From Caulobacteraceae bacterium (GTDB lineage Bacteria; Pseudomonadota; Alphaproteobacteria; Caulobacterales; Caulobacteraceae), in contig PLFA01000072.1 in assembly GCA_003136615.1 (NCBI GenBank), positions 1 to 16,747 on the forward strand: 16,747 nt of DNA. The letters run 5' to 3'. The notes beneath the pieces were generated by a model, which ran no database searches, was not told the DNA's origin, and worked only from the letters and a program-made list of their open reading frames with translations. Position numbers and translations under genes: made by a program. The stretch's first letter is position 1, and each line of letters starts with the position of its first letter. Positions 1 to 7,816 of the stretch are shown in pieces.

Positions 1-264
1 GACGCGGTCTTCAACGCCATCCACCAGATCGTGCCCCATGCGGCGATCCTGCGGCTCTTCCAGGTCCATGCGGTGACCGAGGGCACCGACGCCCAGGCGC
101 AGGTCTCGGTGCGTCTGGAGGAAGACGGCCGCATCGCCACAGGCCAGGCCGCCGACACCGACACCCTGACCGCCAGCGCCGCGGCCTATGTCAACGCGCT
201 CAACAACCTCTTCGTCCGCAAGGAAAAGAGCGCGCCAGAGCCGATCATGGCGAGCGGGTTTTAG
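1..264 (+). CDS. leuA: 2-isopropylmalate synthase, C-terminal end (partial)
   Basis: The last 87 codons of a 2-isopropylmalate synthase, open at the window's left edge. LeuA condenses acetyl-CoA with 2-ketoisovalerate, the first committed step of leucine synthesis, in the cytoplasm. What is present is the C-terminal regulatory (leucine-binding, dimerisation) domain: DAVFNAI at the left edge, then VHAVTEGTDAQAQVSVRLEE and GQAADTDTLTASAAAYVNAL, which are characteristic LeuA signatures. The catalytic TIM barrel lies upstream, outside the window. The frame is continuous from base 1 to the TAG stop, with no internal damage. A leuA gene just before mreB fits Caulobacter-type gene order as I remember it, though the roughly 196-base gap and a candidate terminator suggest separate transcription. 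Confidence 0.93.
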   Translation, partial: DAVFNAIHQIVPHAAILRLFQVHAVTEGTDAQAQVSVRLEEDGRIATGQAADTDTLTASAAAYVNALNNLFVRKEKSAPEPIMASGF

Positions 265-329
265 GGCGAGATCAGGCGCCGACCGCCCCGCGACGATCTG
301 AGGCCTTGAATTCAGGGCGCGGGCGGCGC

Positions 330-351
330 AGAGGGTGCGGCTCCCCTCTTT
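330..351 (+). terminator. Weak terminator-like hairpin after leuA
   Basis: AGAGGG (330-335) and CCCTCT (344-349) are perfect complements with an 8-base loop, followed by TTTC. The U tract is very short, so this is at best a weak intrinsic terminator for leuA. It may equally be a chance pairing in GC-rich sequence. Confidence 0.3.
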
Positions 352-384
352 CGTCGCCTTATGCGGAGCCGGACGCGCGGTCCT

Positions 385-413
385 TTGTCATGGGATCGCA
401 AGTCGGCTATGCG
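385..413 (+). promoter_or_regulatory. Candidate sigma70-type promoter for mreB
   Basis: TTGTCA (385-390; five of six bases match TTGACA), an exact 17-base spacer, then TATGCG (408-413) preceded by C. This resembles the relaxed alphaproteobacterial housekeeping form, in which only the first -10 bases are well kept. Transcription would start near 420, giving a leader of about 40 bases before the mreB ATG. It is the best -35/-10 pair I found between leuA and mreB, but it was picked by eye. Confidence 0.4.
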
Positions 414-460
414 TCGGGCCTCATCGCGTCAGTTCCAGACGTAACCGATCCGAGCCCTGA

Positions 461-1504
461 ATGTTCTCGTCCCTCTTCGGCTTTATCTCCAGCGACATCG
501 CCATCGACCTGGGGACCGCCAACACCCTGGTCTATATGCGGGGCAAGGGCATCGTTCTGAACGAGCCGTCGGTGGTGGCTCTGCGCACCGCGGGCGGGCG
601 CAAGACGGTCTATGCCGTGGGCCTTGAGGCCAAGATGATGCTGGGCCGCACGCCCGGGCACATGGAGGCGATCCGGCCCATGCGCGATGGGGTCATCGCC
701 GACTTCGAAGTCGCCGAGGAGATGATCAAATACTTCATCCGCAAGGTGCATAACCGCCAGGGTTTCGTGAATCCCAAGGTCATCGTCTGTGTGCCTTCAG
801 GCGCGACGGCGGTGGAGCGGCGGGCGATCAATGACTCCTGCCTCAATGCTTCGGCCCGGCGTGTGGGTCTGATGTATGAGCCCATGGCCGCGGCGATCGG
901 CGCGGGTCTGCCGATCCATGAGCCCACTGGCTCCATGGTGGTGGACATCGGCGGGGGCACCACCGAGGTGGCCGTGCTCTCCCTCTCCGGCATCGTTTAT
1001 ACCCGCAGCGTGCGCGTGGGCGGCGACAAGATGGATGAAGCCATCATCAGCTATATGCGCCGGCACCATAATCTACTGATCGGCGAGACCACCGCCGAGC
1101 GAATCAAGAAGGAAATCGGCACCGCCCGCTCGCCGGAGGATGGGGTGGGCATCTCCATCGACGTCAAGGGCCGCGACCTGATGCAGGGGGTGCCCCGGGA
1201 GGTGCGGATTGATGAGCGCCAGGCGGCGGACGCGGTGGCGGAGCCCGTGGCCAGCATCATCGAGGCGGTGAAGGTGGCTCTGGAAGCCACGCCGCCGGAA
1301 CTGGCGGCCGATATCGCCGATAAGGGCATCATGCTCACCGGCGGCGGCGCCCTTTTGCGCGGCCTCGACCTGGAGATCAGCGAGCATACCGGCCTGCCGG
1401 TTACCGTGGCCGATGACCCCTTAAGCTGCGTGGCGCTGGGCTGCGGCAAGGTTCTCGAACATCCCAAGTGGATGAAGGGGCTTTTGGAATCGAGCCTATT
1501 CTAA
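461..1504 (+). CDS. mreB: Rod shape-determining protein MreB (bacterial actin)
   Basis: A 347-residue actin-fold ATPase that forms membrane-bound antiparallel double filaments and directs side-wall peptidoglycan synthesis. Visible motifs: an N-terminal amphipathic membrane helix (MFSSLFGFIS, residues 1-10), phosphate-1 loop DIAIDLGTANT (12-22), VPSGATAVERRAIND around 111-125, the catalytic glutamate E140 in EPMAAAIGAGLP, phosphate-2 loop VVDIGGGTTEVAV, and the adenosine-loop motif GIMLTGGGALLRGLD near the C-terminus. Length and end points match Caulobacter MreB as I recall it. The start is fixed by homology, since the Shine-Dalgarno sequence is weak. It is the first gene of the elongation operon. 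One oddity: residue 139, just before E140, is Tyr, where other MreBs I know carry Glu or Asp. Confidence 0.98.
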   Translation: MFSSLFGFISSDIAIDLGTANTLVYMRGKGIVLNEPSVVALRTAGGRKTVYAVGLEAKMMLGRTPGHMEAIRPMRDGVIADFEVAEEMIKYFIRKVHNRQGFVNPKVIVCVPSGATAVERRAINDSCLNASARRVGLMYEPMAAAIGAGLPIHEPTGSMVVDIGGGTTEVAVLSLSGIVYTRSVRVGGDKMDEAIISYMRRHHNLLIGETTAERIKKEIGTARSPEDGVGISIDVKGRDLMQGVPREVRIDERQAADAVAEPVASIIEAVKVALEATPPELAADIADKGIMLTGGGALLRGLDLEISEHTGLPVTVADDPLSCVALGCGKVLEHPKWMKGLLESSLF

Positions 1505-1531
1505 GCTTAACCTAGTCTAACAATTGCTTCA

Positions 1532-1606
1532 TCACCTTTGCTTTAAGGTGAACCGAAAGGTGATTGGACCTTTCAACTGGTGACGCTCACCTCAGGCGAG
1601 GTGGGC
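1532..1606 (+). promoter_or_regulatory. Cluster of nested hairpins in the mreB-mreC intergenic region
   Basis: Four short inverted repeats share a GGTGA/TCACC core. H1 is TCACCTT (1532-1538) with AAGGTGA (1545-1551), 6-base loop. H2 is GAAAGGT (1555-1561) with ACCTTTC (1568-1574), 6-base loop. H3 is GGTGA (1579-1583) with TCACC (1587-1591), 3-base loop. H4 is GCTCACCTC (1585-1593) with GAGGTGGGC (1598-1606), 9 pairs including one G-U, 4-base loop. H4 ends one base before the mreC Shine-Dalgarno ACGGAG (1607-1612). H3 and H4 share bases and exclude each other. TCACCTTT (1532-1539) can instead pair perfectly with AAAGGTGA (1556-1563), excluding H1 and H2. None is followed by a U tract, so these are not ordinary terminators. 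They could be an RNA control or processing element, or protein operators. The repeats are seen; the function is inference. Confidence 0.55.
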
Positions 1607-1619
1607 ACGGAGCATTGAA

Positions 1620-2666
1620 GTGTCTCTCAGGGACGGCCCTCTGAACGACATGAAGCCGCCGCTAGCGTGGCTGGCGGTGGCCGCTCTGGCCGTGGCCCTC
1701 ATCGCGGCCATCGCCATCTTCGTCGCCGACCGGCGCGGCGCGCCGCTTTTTCCCGCCGCCTCGCAGGTTCGCGAGAAGTTCGATTCCGTCATGGGCCCGG
1801 TGGAGGCTGTCGTCTCCGCGCCGGCCCATTGGGCGCGCGAGGGGGTGGGTGCGGTGAGCGCCTATGTCATGGCGGGAAGCCAGAACCGAAAGCTTAAGAG
1901 TGAGCTGGCCGAGACGCGGTTCTATGGCGATCAGCTGAACAGCCTTCGCGACGAAAACGCCCGGCTTCGCGCCCTGCTTGGGGTTCGCACCGATCCGCCG
2001 CTCCCCATGGTGGGCGCGCGCACGGTGGTGGACGCCCGGGGACCCCTCTCCAATACGCGACTAGCCGATGTGGGCGCCGATCAGGGGGTGCTGGAGGGAA
2101 ATCCCGTCCTGAGCGAGCATGGCCTGGTGGGCCGCGTGGTCGGCGTCGCCCCTAGCATGAGCCGGATTTTGCTGCTCACCGATGTGGATAGCCGCGTTCC
2201 GGTGCTCATCGCGCGCACCAATGCCCGGGCGATCCTGACCGGGGATGGGGGACCGACCCCGAAGCTCGCCTATCTGCGCACCCATGACGCGCCCCGGGTG
2301 GGCGATCGCGTCCTGACCTCCGGCGATGGCGGGGTCATCCCCCGGGGTCTGCCGGTGGGGACGGTTGTGCAGTCTCTGGAGGGCTGGCGGGTGGCCCTGG
2401 ACTGTGACGCGGCGCCCATTGATTTCGTGCGCATCCTGCTTTTCCGCGATTTCTCCCAGCTTGTGGCGCCCGGGGCCATGGCGCCCAAGACCCTGCCGCC
2501 GCTGACCACCGCGCCGCCGACCCCGACCCCGGCCGCCCAAGCTCCCGCGACCCAGACGCCTGCACCTCAGACTCCGCCCGCCAAGGTCCCCATGGCCAAG
2601 GCGCCTAAGGCCGGGGTTCCTGTCATCCAGAGCGCGCCAGCGCGCGCCGCGTCCTCGGATCTCTGA
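1620..2666 (+). CDS. mreC: Rod shape-determining protein MreC
   Basis: A 348-residue bitopic inner-membrane protein whose periplasmic part links MreB/MreD to PBP2 and activates RodA-PBP2. Layout: short cytoplasmic N-terminus, one membrane helix (about 14-36), an amphipathic coiled-coil stretch (about 85-122, ending in SLRDENARLRALLGV, the hallmark of the family), then the MreC beta-barrel core (about 124-280, with GLVGRVVGV and LLLTDVDSRVPV). The GTG start at 1620 is chosen because ACGGAG lies seven bases upstream and because the predicted N-terminus (SLRDGPLNDMK) resembles Caulobacter MreC from memory. The last 60 or so residues form a Pro/Ala/Thr-rich tail, longer than in E. coli MreC. It is preceded by the hairpin cluster, so its level may be set independently of mreB. 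Confidence 0.95.
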   Translation: MSLRDGPLNDMKPPLAWLAVAALAVALIAAIAIFVADRRGAPLFPAASQVREKFDSVMGPVEAVVSAPAHWAREGVGAVSAYVMAGSQNRKLKSELAETRFYGDQLNSLRDENARLRALLGVRTDPPLPMVGARTVVDARGPLSNTRLADVGADQGVLEGNPVLSEHGLVGRVVGVAPSMSRILLLTDVDSRVPVLIARTNARAILTGDGGPTPKLAYLRTHDAPRVGDRVLTSGDGGVIPRGLPVGTVVQSLEGWRVALDCDAAPIDFVRILLFRDFSQLVAPGAMAPKTLPPLTTAPPTPTPAAQAPATQTPAPQTPPAKVPMAKAPKAGVPVIQSAPARAASSDL

Positions 2667-2668
2667 GG

Positions 2669-3184
2669 ATGGCCGCCGGCGCGGTTCAGCCGCTCAATCC
2701 TCTCCGATGGCTGGCGCTCCCCGCCCTGGCCTGCGCCGGGGGCGCGCTCATCTTCGCGGCGCCGATGGAGGCGCTGGGGCTGCGCCTGCCCGAACCCATC
2801 TTCGCCCTGGTTCCCGCCTTCGCCTGGGCGATCATCCGGCCCTCGATCCTTGCGCCCTTCGCCCTGCTGGTTCTGGGTCTCTTTCAGGATCTCCTATGGG
2901 GAAACGCCCTGGGGCTTTGGCCCCTGGCGCTGCTGGCCGCCTATGGCCTGACCGCCGTGGCGCGGCCGGCGCTCTCCGGCCAGAGCTTCTGGACCCTCTG
3001 GGCCTGGTATCTGGCGGCCGTCATGGCGGCCTTCGCTCTGGCGTGCGGCCTGACCTGGCTGATGGCGGGGGAGGCGCCCGACCTTTTGGGCCTCACTCTT
3101 CAAGGCGCGGTGTCGGCGCTGCTCTTTCCTCTGGCCTGGCGCCTCATTGACGCCTTCGAGGACGCGGATATCCGTTTCAAATGA
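2669..3184 (+). CDS. mreD: Rod shape-determining protein MreD
   Basis: A 171-residue hydrophobic protein with about six predicted membrane helices (roughly 12-31, 41-57, 58-75, 80-98, 106-132 and 138-160), the usual size and topology of MreD. The family's typical stretch is visible as FALLVLGLFQDLLWGNALGLWPL, given here as FALLVLGLFQDLLWG followed by NALGLWPL. MreD is the membrane partner of MreC in the elongasome. The ATG lies two bases after the mreC stop, with GAGG directly in front, and the gene ends in an ATGA overlap with mrdA, so translation is likely coupled on both sides. Sequence conservation in this family is low; position between mreC and mrdA is much of the evidence. Confidence 0.92.
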   Translation: MAAGAVQPLNPLRWLALPALACAGGALIFAAPMEALGLRLPEPIFALVPAFAWAIIRPSILAPFALLVLGLFQDLLWGNALGLWPLALLAAYGLTAVARPALSGQSFWTLWAWYLAAVMAAFALACGLTWLMAGEAPDLLGLTLQGAVSALLFPLAWRLIDAFEDADIRFK

Positions 3185-5118
3185 GCCGCTCGCCGCTCCT
3201 TCTGGATGACGTCAATGAACGCCAGGGGATTTTCCGCCGGCGGGCCTTCCTGCTGGGCGGCGTGGCGGGGGTGGGACTGGCGGCCCTGGGCGGGCGGCTG
3301 GCCCAGCTGCAGCTCGTGGAATCCGGGCGCTATCGCCTTCTCTCCGAACATAATCAGTTCGAATTTGTCCTTACCCCGCCGCCTCGCGGCGTGATCTTTG
3401 ATCGCGATGGCGTCGTTCTCGCGTCCAACCGCCCGGACTTCCGCCTGCTCCTGGCCAAGGACGAGACCACCGATGTGGATCAGGTGCTGAACAATCTGGC
3501 GCAACTGGTGGAGATCGACGAGCCGCGTCTACGCCGCCTGCGGGCGGAGATCGACGCCGCGCCCCGCCGCTCTCCCGTGGCCCTGGTGGAGGACATGACC
3601 TGGGAGGAGTTTTCCCGCGTCAATGTGCGCGCGCCAGAGCTTCCTGGCGTCACCGCCGATATGGGTGAGGTGCGGGTCTATCCCTTCTCCGCGGCCTTCG
3701 CCCATGTTGTAGGCTATGTGGCCAAGGTCAGCGCCAAGGACATCACCAAGGACGGACCCAATTCCGAACCCATCCTGCTCAATCCAGGCTTTCGCATCGG
3801 CAAGCAGGGGCTGGAAAAATCCTATGACCTGGATCTGCGCGGCAAGCCCGGCGCGCGCAAGATCGAGGTGGACGTCAAGGGCCGCGTTCTGCGCCACGAT
3901 CCCCGCGGCGATCTTCCGCCAACGCCCGGCGCGCCCATCCAGCTGACGCTCGATTCCGACATTCAGAACCGGGCCATGGAGGTCTTCGGGACCGACAGCG
4001 GCGCGGCGGTGATGATGGACTGCCGCAGCGGGGATGTGCTGTGCATGTTCTCCGCCCCCAGCTTCGACGCCAACGCCTTTGTGCGCGGCATGAGCGGGCC
4101 GGACTACAAGGCCCTGGCCGAATATGATCGCAAGCCCCTGTTCAATAAGGCCCTGACCGCGACCTATCCGCCCGGCTCGACCTTCAAGACCATGGTCGCC
4201 CTGGCGGCCCTGGAGAAGGGCGTCGATCCCTCCCGCACCTACACCTGCAACAAGCACTGGTATTGGGGAGGCCGCCCGTGGGGTTGCGATCAGGCGCACG
4301 GCACGCTGGACATGCACTCGGCGATCGCCAAATCCTGCGACATCTACTTCTATCAGCTGGCTTTGAGCATCGGCCCCGATCCCATCGCGAAGGTGGCGAG
4401 GGCCTTTGGCCTGGGCGAGATCCACGACATTGATATTCCAGGCCAGAAGCCGGGGCTCATTCCCGACACCGCCTATAAGCGCCGCGCTTTTCCCAAGGAC
4501 CCCGTCTGGCATGCCGGCGAGACGCCCAGCATGGGGATCGGCCAGGGTTATGTGAGCGTCAACGCCCTGCAGCTCTGTATCCAGTGCGCGCGCCTGGCCA
4601 ATGGAAAGGTCGCCCTGGAGCCCAGGCTGATCCATTCCATCGGGGGGGTGATCAGGCCCTCGGGCGCCCAGGCCCCGAACCTGCCCTTCGATCCAGCCCA
4701 TATCGCCTTTATCCAGTCGGCCATGGCCGCGGTGGTGACCTCCGGTACGGCCGCTGGAGGCCATGCGGAGTTAGGACTTGGCCCCATCAAGATGGCGGGC
4801 AAGACCGGGACAGCCCAGTCGCACAACTATACCGCCGGCTCCCGGGGCCAGCATGGCTCCCAAGGCGCCTGGGCGACCCGTGACCACGCCTGGTTCATCG
4901 CCTTCGCGCCCTACGATGACCCGCGCTACGCCATGAGCGTTTTGGTGGAGCATGGGGGCATGGGGGCCGACGCTTCCGCGCCCAAGGCGGCCCAAATCAT
5001 GCGCGTCGCCCTGCTCAAGGATCCCCAGATTCGCGCGCGGATCACGCAGCCCCCGCCCGTTCCGGTCGCCACGCCTGATAAGGCCGCCGCGCCCCCGGCG
5101 CCGGATGCAACCACATGA
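3181..5118 (+). CDS. mrdA: Penicillin-binding protein 2 (elongation transpeptidase)
   Basis: A 645-residue class B PBP that cross-links new side-wall peptidoglycan in the periplasm as partner of RodA. Order of parts: cytoplasmic N-terminus, membrane anchor (about 22-44), pedestal domain beginning with PPPRGVIFDRDGVVLASNRP (about 66-85), then the transpeptidase domain. All three active-site motifs are present: S333-T-F-K (nucleophile Ser333, in YPPGSTFK), S385-C-D (the SxN-equivalent, with the Asp form usual in PBP2), and K541-T-G-T in MAGKTGTAQ. A proline/alanine-rich tail follows about residue 622. The ATG overlaps the mreD stop (ATGA) and the gene ends in the same overlap with rodA. Intact; expected target of mecillinam by family. 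Confidence 0.97.
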   Translation: MSRSPLLLDDVNERQGIFRRRAFLLGGVAGVGLAALGGRLAQLQLVESGRYRLLSEHNQFEFVLTPPPRGVIFDRDGVVLASNRPDFRLLLAKDETTDVDQVLNNLAQLVEIDEPRLRRLRAEIDAAPRRSPVALVEDMTWEEFSRVNVRAPELPGVTADMGEVRVYPFSAAFAHVVGYVAKVSAKDITKDGPNSEPILLNPGFRIGKQGLEKSYDLDLRGKPGARKIEVDVKGRVLRHDPRGDLPPTPGAPIQLTLDSDIQNRAMEVFGTDSGAAVMMDCRSGDVLCMFSAPSFDANAFVRGMSGPDYKALAEYDRKPLFNKALTATYPPGSTFKTMVALAALEKGVDPSRTYTCNKHWYWGGRPWGCDQAHGTLDMHSAIAKSCDIYFYQLALSIGPDPIAKVARAFGLGEIHDIDIPGQKPGLIPDTAYKRRAFPKDPVWHAGETPSMGIGQGYVSVNALQLCIQCARLANGKVALEPRLIHSIGGVIRPSGAQAPNLPFDPAHIAFIQSAMAAVVTSGTAAGGHAELGLGPIKMAGKTGTAQSHNYTAGSRGQHGSQGAWATRDHAWFIAFAPYDDPRYAMSVLVEHGGMGADASAPKAAQIMRVALLKDPQIRARITQPPPVPVATPDKAAAPPAPDATT

Positions 5119-6269
5119 CCGTCAGCGCGATCAGCCGTCCTGGCGAGCGCGACCGGCTGATGGTCAAGCTCTCCCATGTGGACTGGACCTTCTGCCTGAT
5201 CCTCACGGTCATCGCCGGGGTGGGGGGCATGGTGCTCTATTCCATCGCCGGCGGGACGTGGTCGCCCTGGGCGGCCAAGCATCTTGTTCTGTTCGGCGTC
5301 TGTTTCCTGCTTATGATTGCCCTAGCCACGGTGGATCTGCAGATCTGGTTCACCTTGGCCTATCCCATCTATGCGCTTTGCTTGCTGATGCTCGTGGCCG
5401 TGCCGCTGGTCGGCCACGCCACCATGGGCGCGCGGCGCTGGCTGGACCTCGGGCCCATACGCCTGCAGCCCTCTGAGATGATCAAGGTGGGTCTCGTTCT
5501 CGCCCTGGCCCGCTTCTATCACGGGCTGGACGCCCGCCATGCGCGCCTCTCCTTTCGGCTTCTCATCCCCGCCGCGATGATCGCGGTTCCGGCCGCCCTG
5601 GTGGCCCATCAGCCGGACCTGGGCACCGCGATTCTGATCGCCGCCACGGGCGGATTGATGATGCTCCTGGGGGGGCTCAGCCTTCGCGTGGCGGGGGGCC
5701 TGTTCGCCGCCCTGGCCGGGATCGTGCCGCTGGCCTTCATGTTCGTGCTCAAGCCCTATCAGAAGGCGCGCCTGCTGACCTTTCTCAACCCGGAGGCCGA
5801 CCGATCCGGGTCCGGCTATCACATCATCCAGTCCAAAATCGCCCTGGGATCGGGGGGATTGCTCGGCAAGGGATTTGGCCTCGGCACCCAGAGCCAGCTC
5901 AATTTCCTCCCCGAAAAGTCCACCGACTTCATCTTCGCCTCCATGGCCGAGGAATTCGGCTTCCTCGGCTGCGCCAGCGTCCTCGCCCTCTATGCGGCGG
6001 TGATCTTCTTGGGGTTGCGCATCGCTTCCACTGCCCACAGCCATTTCGCCCGCCTGGCCTCCTCCGGGGTGATCGTCGGCTTTGGGATCTGCGTCCTGAT
6101 CAACGGCGCCATGGTCATGGGTCTGGCGCCCGTGGTGGGAGTTCCCATGCCGCTGCTCTCGTTTGGCGGCACGGTGATGATCACCATGATGGCCGGCTTC
6201 GCCCTGGTTCTCTCCGCCCGAGTCCATCGCTACTCGGAAGTGGCCAGCGGGCGGGGGGTGCTGTTCTAG
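5115..6269 (+). CDS. rodA: Peptidoglycan glycosyltransferase RodA (SEDS family)
   Basis: A 384-residue polytopic SEDS protein, about ten membrane helices, that polymerises lipid II into glycan strands for PBP2 to cross-link. Family motifs seen: GARRWLDLGPIRLQPSEMIK (about residues 110-129), AHQPDLGTAIL, the conserved FLNPEADRSGSGYHIIQSKIA region, GKGFGLGTQSQLNFLPE, and STDFIFASMAEEFGF. The Asp of the TDF motif (D271 here) aligns with the catalytic Asp reported for RodA of other species. The C-terminal PVVGVPMPLLSFGGT signature is complete. The ATG overlaps the mrdA stop, so the polymerase and transpeptidase are translationally coupled. It is the last gene of the elongation operon. Confidence 0.97.
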   Translation: MTVSAISRPGERDRLMVKLSHVDWTFCLILTVIAGVGGMVLYSIAGGTWSPWAAKHLVLFGVCFLLMIALATVDLQIWFTLAYPIYALCLLMLVAVPLVGHATMGARRWLDLGPIRLQPSEMIKVGLVLALARFYHGLDARHARLSFRLLIPAAMIAVPAALVAHQPDLGTAILIAATGGLMMLLGGLSLRVAGGLFAALAGIVPLAFMFVLKPYQKARLLTFLNPEADRSGSGYHIIQSKIALGSGGLLGKGFGLGTQSQLNFLPEKSTDFIFASMAEEFGFLGCASVLALYAAVIFLGLRIASTAHSHFARLASSGVIVGFGICVLINGAMVMGLAPVVGVPMPLLSFGGTVMITMMAGFALVLSARVHRYSEVASGRGVLF

Positions 6270-6389
6270 GGCCTTCGGCGACGCCCAAAAGCCCCGCTCT
6301 CCGGATACGGGCCCGCCTCAGGCTGGTCGTTCATTTCGCGACCGGCTAGAACAAATCCTCATCGTCATCACAAACCTTCGGATGGAAAT

Positions 6390-7292
6390 ATGAGATCGTT
6401 CTGCCTCGCCGCGGCGCTTCTGGTTGGAACTCTGAATGCCGCGGCGGCGGTCGCGGCGCCCCTGGATCTGTCTTCGCCCGCGGACAATCTGGCGGCGTTC
6501 CGGAAAATTCAGTGCTCCACAAAGGACGCGACGCCGGTCGTCTATCATTGGTCCGGCCACGTCTATGCCCGCGTGCCCGGCGAGCCGGATCGACATATCT
6601 TCGACGTGGAGGGGATGAACATTCGCCAGTGCGTCGCGGTGAGCGACCCCAAGCGCGGGCCGGGCTTCCGGATGGTCTCGCGGGAACTGATGTTCTACGT
6701 GGATCCCGAGACGGGCGCCGCACTGAAGACCTGGCTAAACCCCCTCACCGGCAAGACCGTGGATGTGGTTCCGGTGGTCAATGACCCGGTGAATATGCGG
6801 CCCGCCTTTGCGACCGATGATCGCGGACAACCCTTCTCGCTCCACGCGCGCACCGAGGGCGATCGCGTCTTCCTCTCCACCGAGGTGCCGCTGTTTTATC
6901 GAAACCCCCTGGCCGGCGACTACCAGGACTATGTGGGCAACAAGTATCACGCCATGGAGATTTTCGACTTCGTGGCGAACAAGGATGACCTCCTGGACAG
7001 AACCAAGAGCGAAGCCTCGCCGTCGGTCTCTTGGGTGCGTGTGGCCGAATGGCTGCCCTGGATGGAAATGGGCGGCCGCGATGGCCTGATGATCATGAAC
7101 GCCACGGGGCAGAAGGTGTCTGGCATCGACCAACTTCCCGAGGTCATCCGTACACAGATCTCCACCAACTATCCCGCCTGGACCGCTCCGCCGCCCGTGG
7201 ATGACGCCCGCCCCAACGAGACCAGCTGGACCTATTTCAAGAAGGTTCTGGAGGCCCGCAAGGCAAAAGCCGCCGCCGCTGGGGGCCAGTGA
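6390..7292 (+). CDS. DUF1838 family secreted protein
   Basis: A 300-residue protein with a Sec-type signal peptide (hydrophobic segment about 5-16, likely cleavage after the Ala-rich stretch near residue 22), so probably periplasmic. The mature part matches my memory of DUF1838: a Tyr/Trp-rich body with YHWSGHVYARVPGEPDRHIF near the N-terminus and SVSWVRVAEWLPWMEMGGR (about 211-229) followed by GLMIMNATGQK. No enzymatic function is known to me for the family. It begins 120 bases after rodA in the same direction, with only a weak ribosome site (GGA near 6378) and no convincing promoter that I could see. Whether it is read from the mre operon is open. The C-terminus is Lys/Ala-rich. Confidence 0.82.
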   Translation: MRSFCLAAALLVGTLNAAAAVAAPLDLSSPADNLAAFRKIQCSTKDATPVVYHWSGHVYARVPGEPDRHIFDVEGMNIRQCVAVSDPKRGPGFRMVSRELMFYVDPETGAALKTWLNPLTGKTVDVVPVVNDPVNMRPAFATDDRGQPFSLHARTEGDRVFLSTEVPLFYRNPLAGDYQDYVGNKYHAMEIFDFVANKDDLLDRTKSEASPSVSWVRVAEWLPWMEMGGRDGLMIMNATGQKVSGIDQLPEVIRTQISTNYPAWTAPPPVDDARPNETSWTYFKKVLEARKAKAAAAGGQ

Positions 7293-7324
7293 CCTCGGTC
7301 TGAGTTCCCCGCCCGAGAGCCGCC

Positions 7325-7804
7325 TTGCGACGCCTCCTCAAATGCCTGCACACCCTGGGCGCCATCGGGATGATGGGCTCCATGGCCTCCTTCCTGGCCG
7401 CCCTGGCGTTTCTCGCCGCGCCGACCTCGCTGGCCGCTCAGGCTGGCGTATCGGGCGCGATGGCGGAGATCGCGACCTGGGTCTTTCTGCCGTCCATGGC
7501 CCTCACCCTCCTCTCCGGCGTCTTGGCCATCGCCGCGACCCCCGCCTTTCATGATGCCGGCTGGGTGTGGGTAAAGGCGGCCACGGGGATCCTGGTCTTT
7601 GAGGGGGGCCTCCAATATGTGGCCGGCCCGATCCAGGAGGCGGGCCGGACGAGCGCCAGCCTGCTCGCGGGGCGTCTCGATCCCGCGGACGTGGCGCACA
7701 CGCTCGCTGCCGAGCGAAACACGCTCTGGGTTCTGTTGGCGGTGGCGCTGGCCAATGTCGCCCTCGGCGTCTGGCGGCCGCGGATGCCGCAAATTCCGGT
7801 CTAA
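7325..7804 (+). CDS. Small integral membrane protein (DUF2269-like)
   Basis: A 159-residue protein with four predicted membrane helices (about 9-32, 47-71, 80-100 and 131-150). The opening RRLLKCLHTLGAIGMMG and the GxW-VKAATG segment recall DUF2269-type membrane proteins of unknown function; this assignment is from memory and only moderate. The TTG at 7325 is the only usable start, because an in-frame TGA lies at 7301-7303 and no ATG or GTG follows before it. A GAGAG a few bases upstream is a modest ribosome site. It sits 32 bases after the DUF1838 gene and may form a two-gene unit with it. It ends 12 bases from the convergent ACT-domain gene, with no obvious terminator between. Confidence 0.68.
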   Translation: MRRLLKCLHTLGAIGMMGSMASFLAALAFLAAPTSLAAQAGVSGAMAEIATWVFLPSMALTLLSGVLAIAATPAFHDAGWVWVKAATGILVFEGGLQYVAGPIQEAGRTSASLLAGRLDPADVAHTLAAERNTLWVLLAVALANVALGVWRPRMPQIPV

Positions 7805-7816
7805 AATATGAGCCCG

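Noticed and set aside
306..560. 84-codon open frame spanning the leuA-mreB gap
   Set aside because: It overlaps the first 100 bases of mreB in another frame, has no ribosome site and an Arg/Ser/Pro-rich product; the gap is better explained by a weak hairpin and a promoter.
3529..4764. 411-codon open frame antisense to mrdA
   Set aside because: It mirrors the intact PBP2 gene. In GC-rich codon use the antisense frame tends to stay open; the product is His/Gly/Arg-rich with no recognisable motif.
5322..6227. 301-codon open frame antisense to rodA
   Set aside because: Fully covered by rodA with all SEDS motifs on the plus strand; the antisense product is a low-complexity Gly/His/Gln/Glu-rich string.
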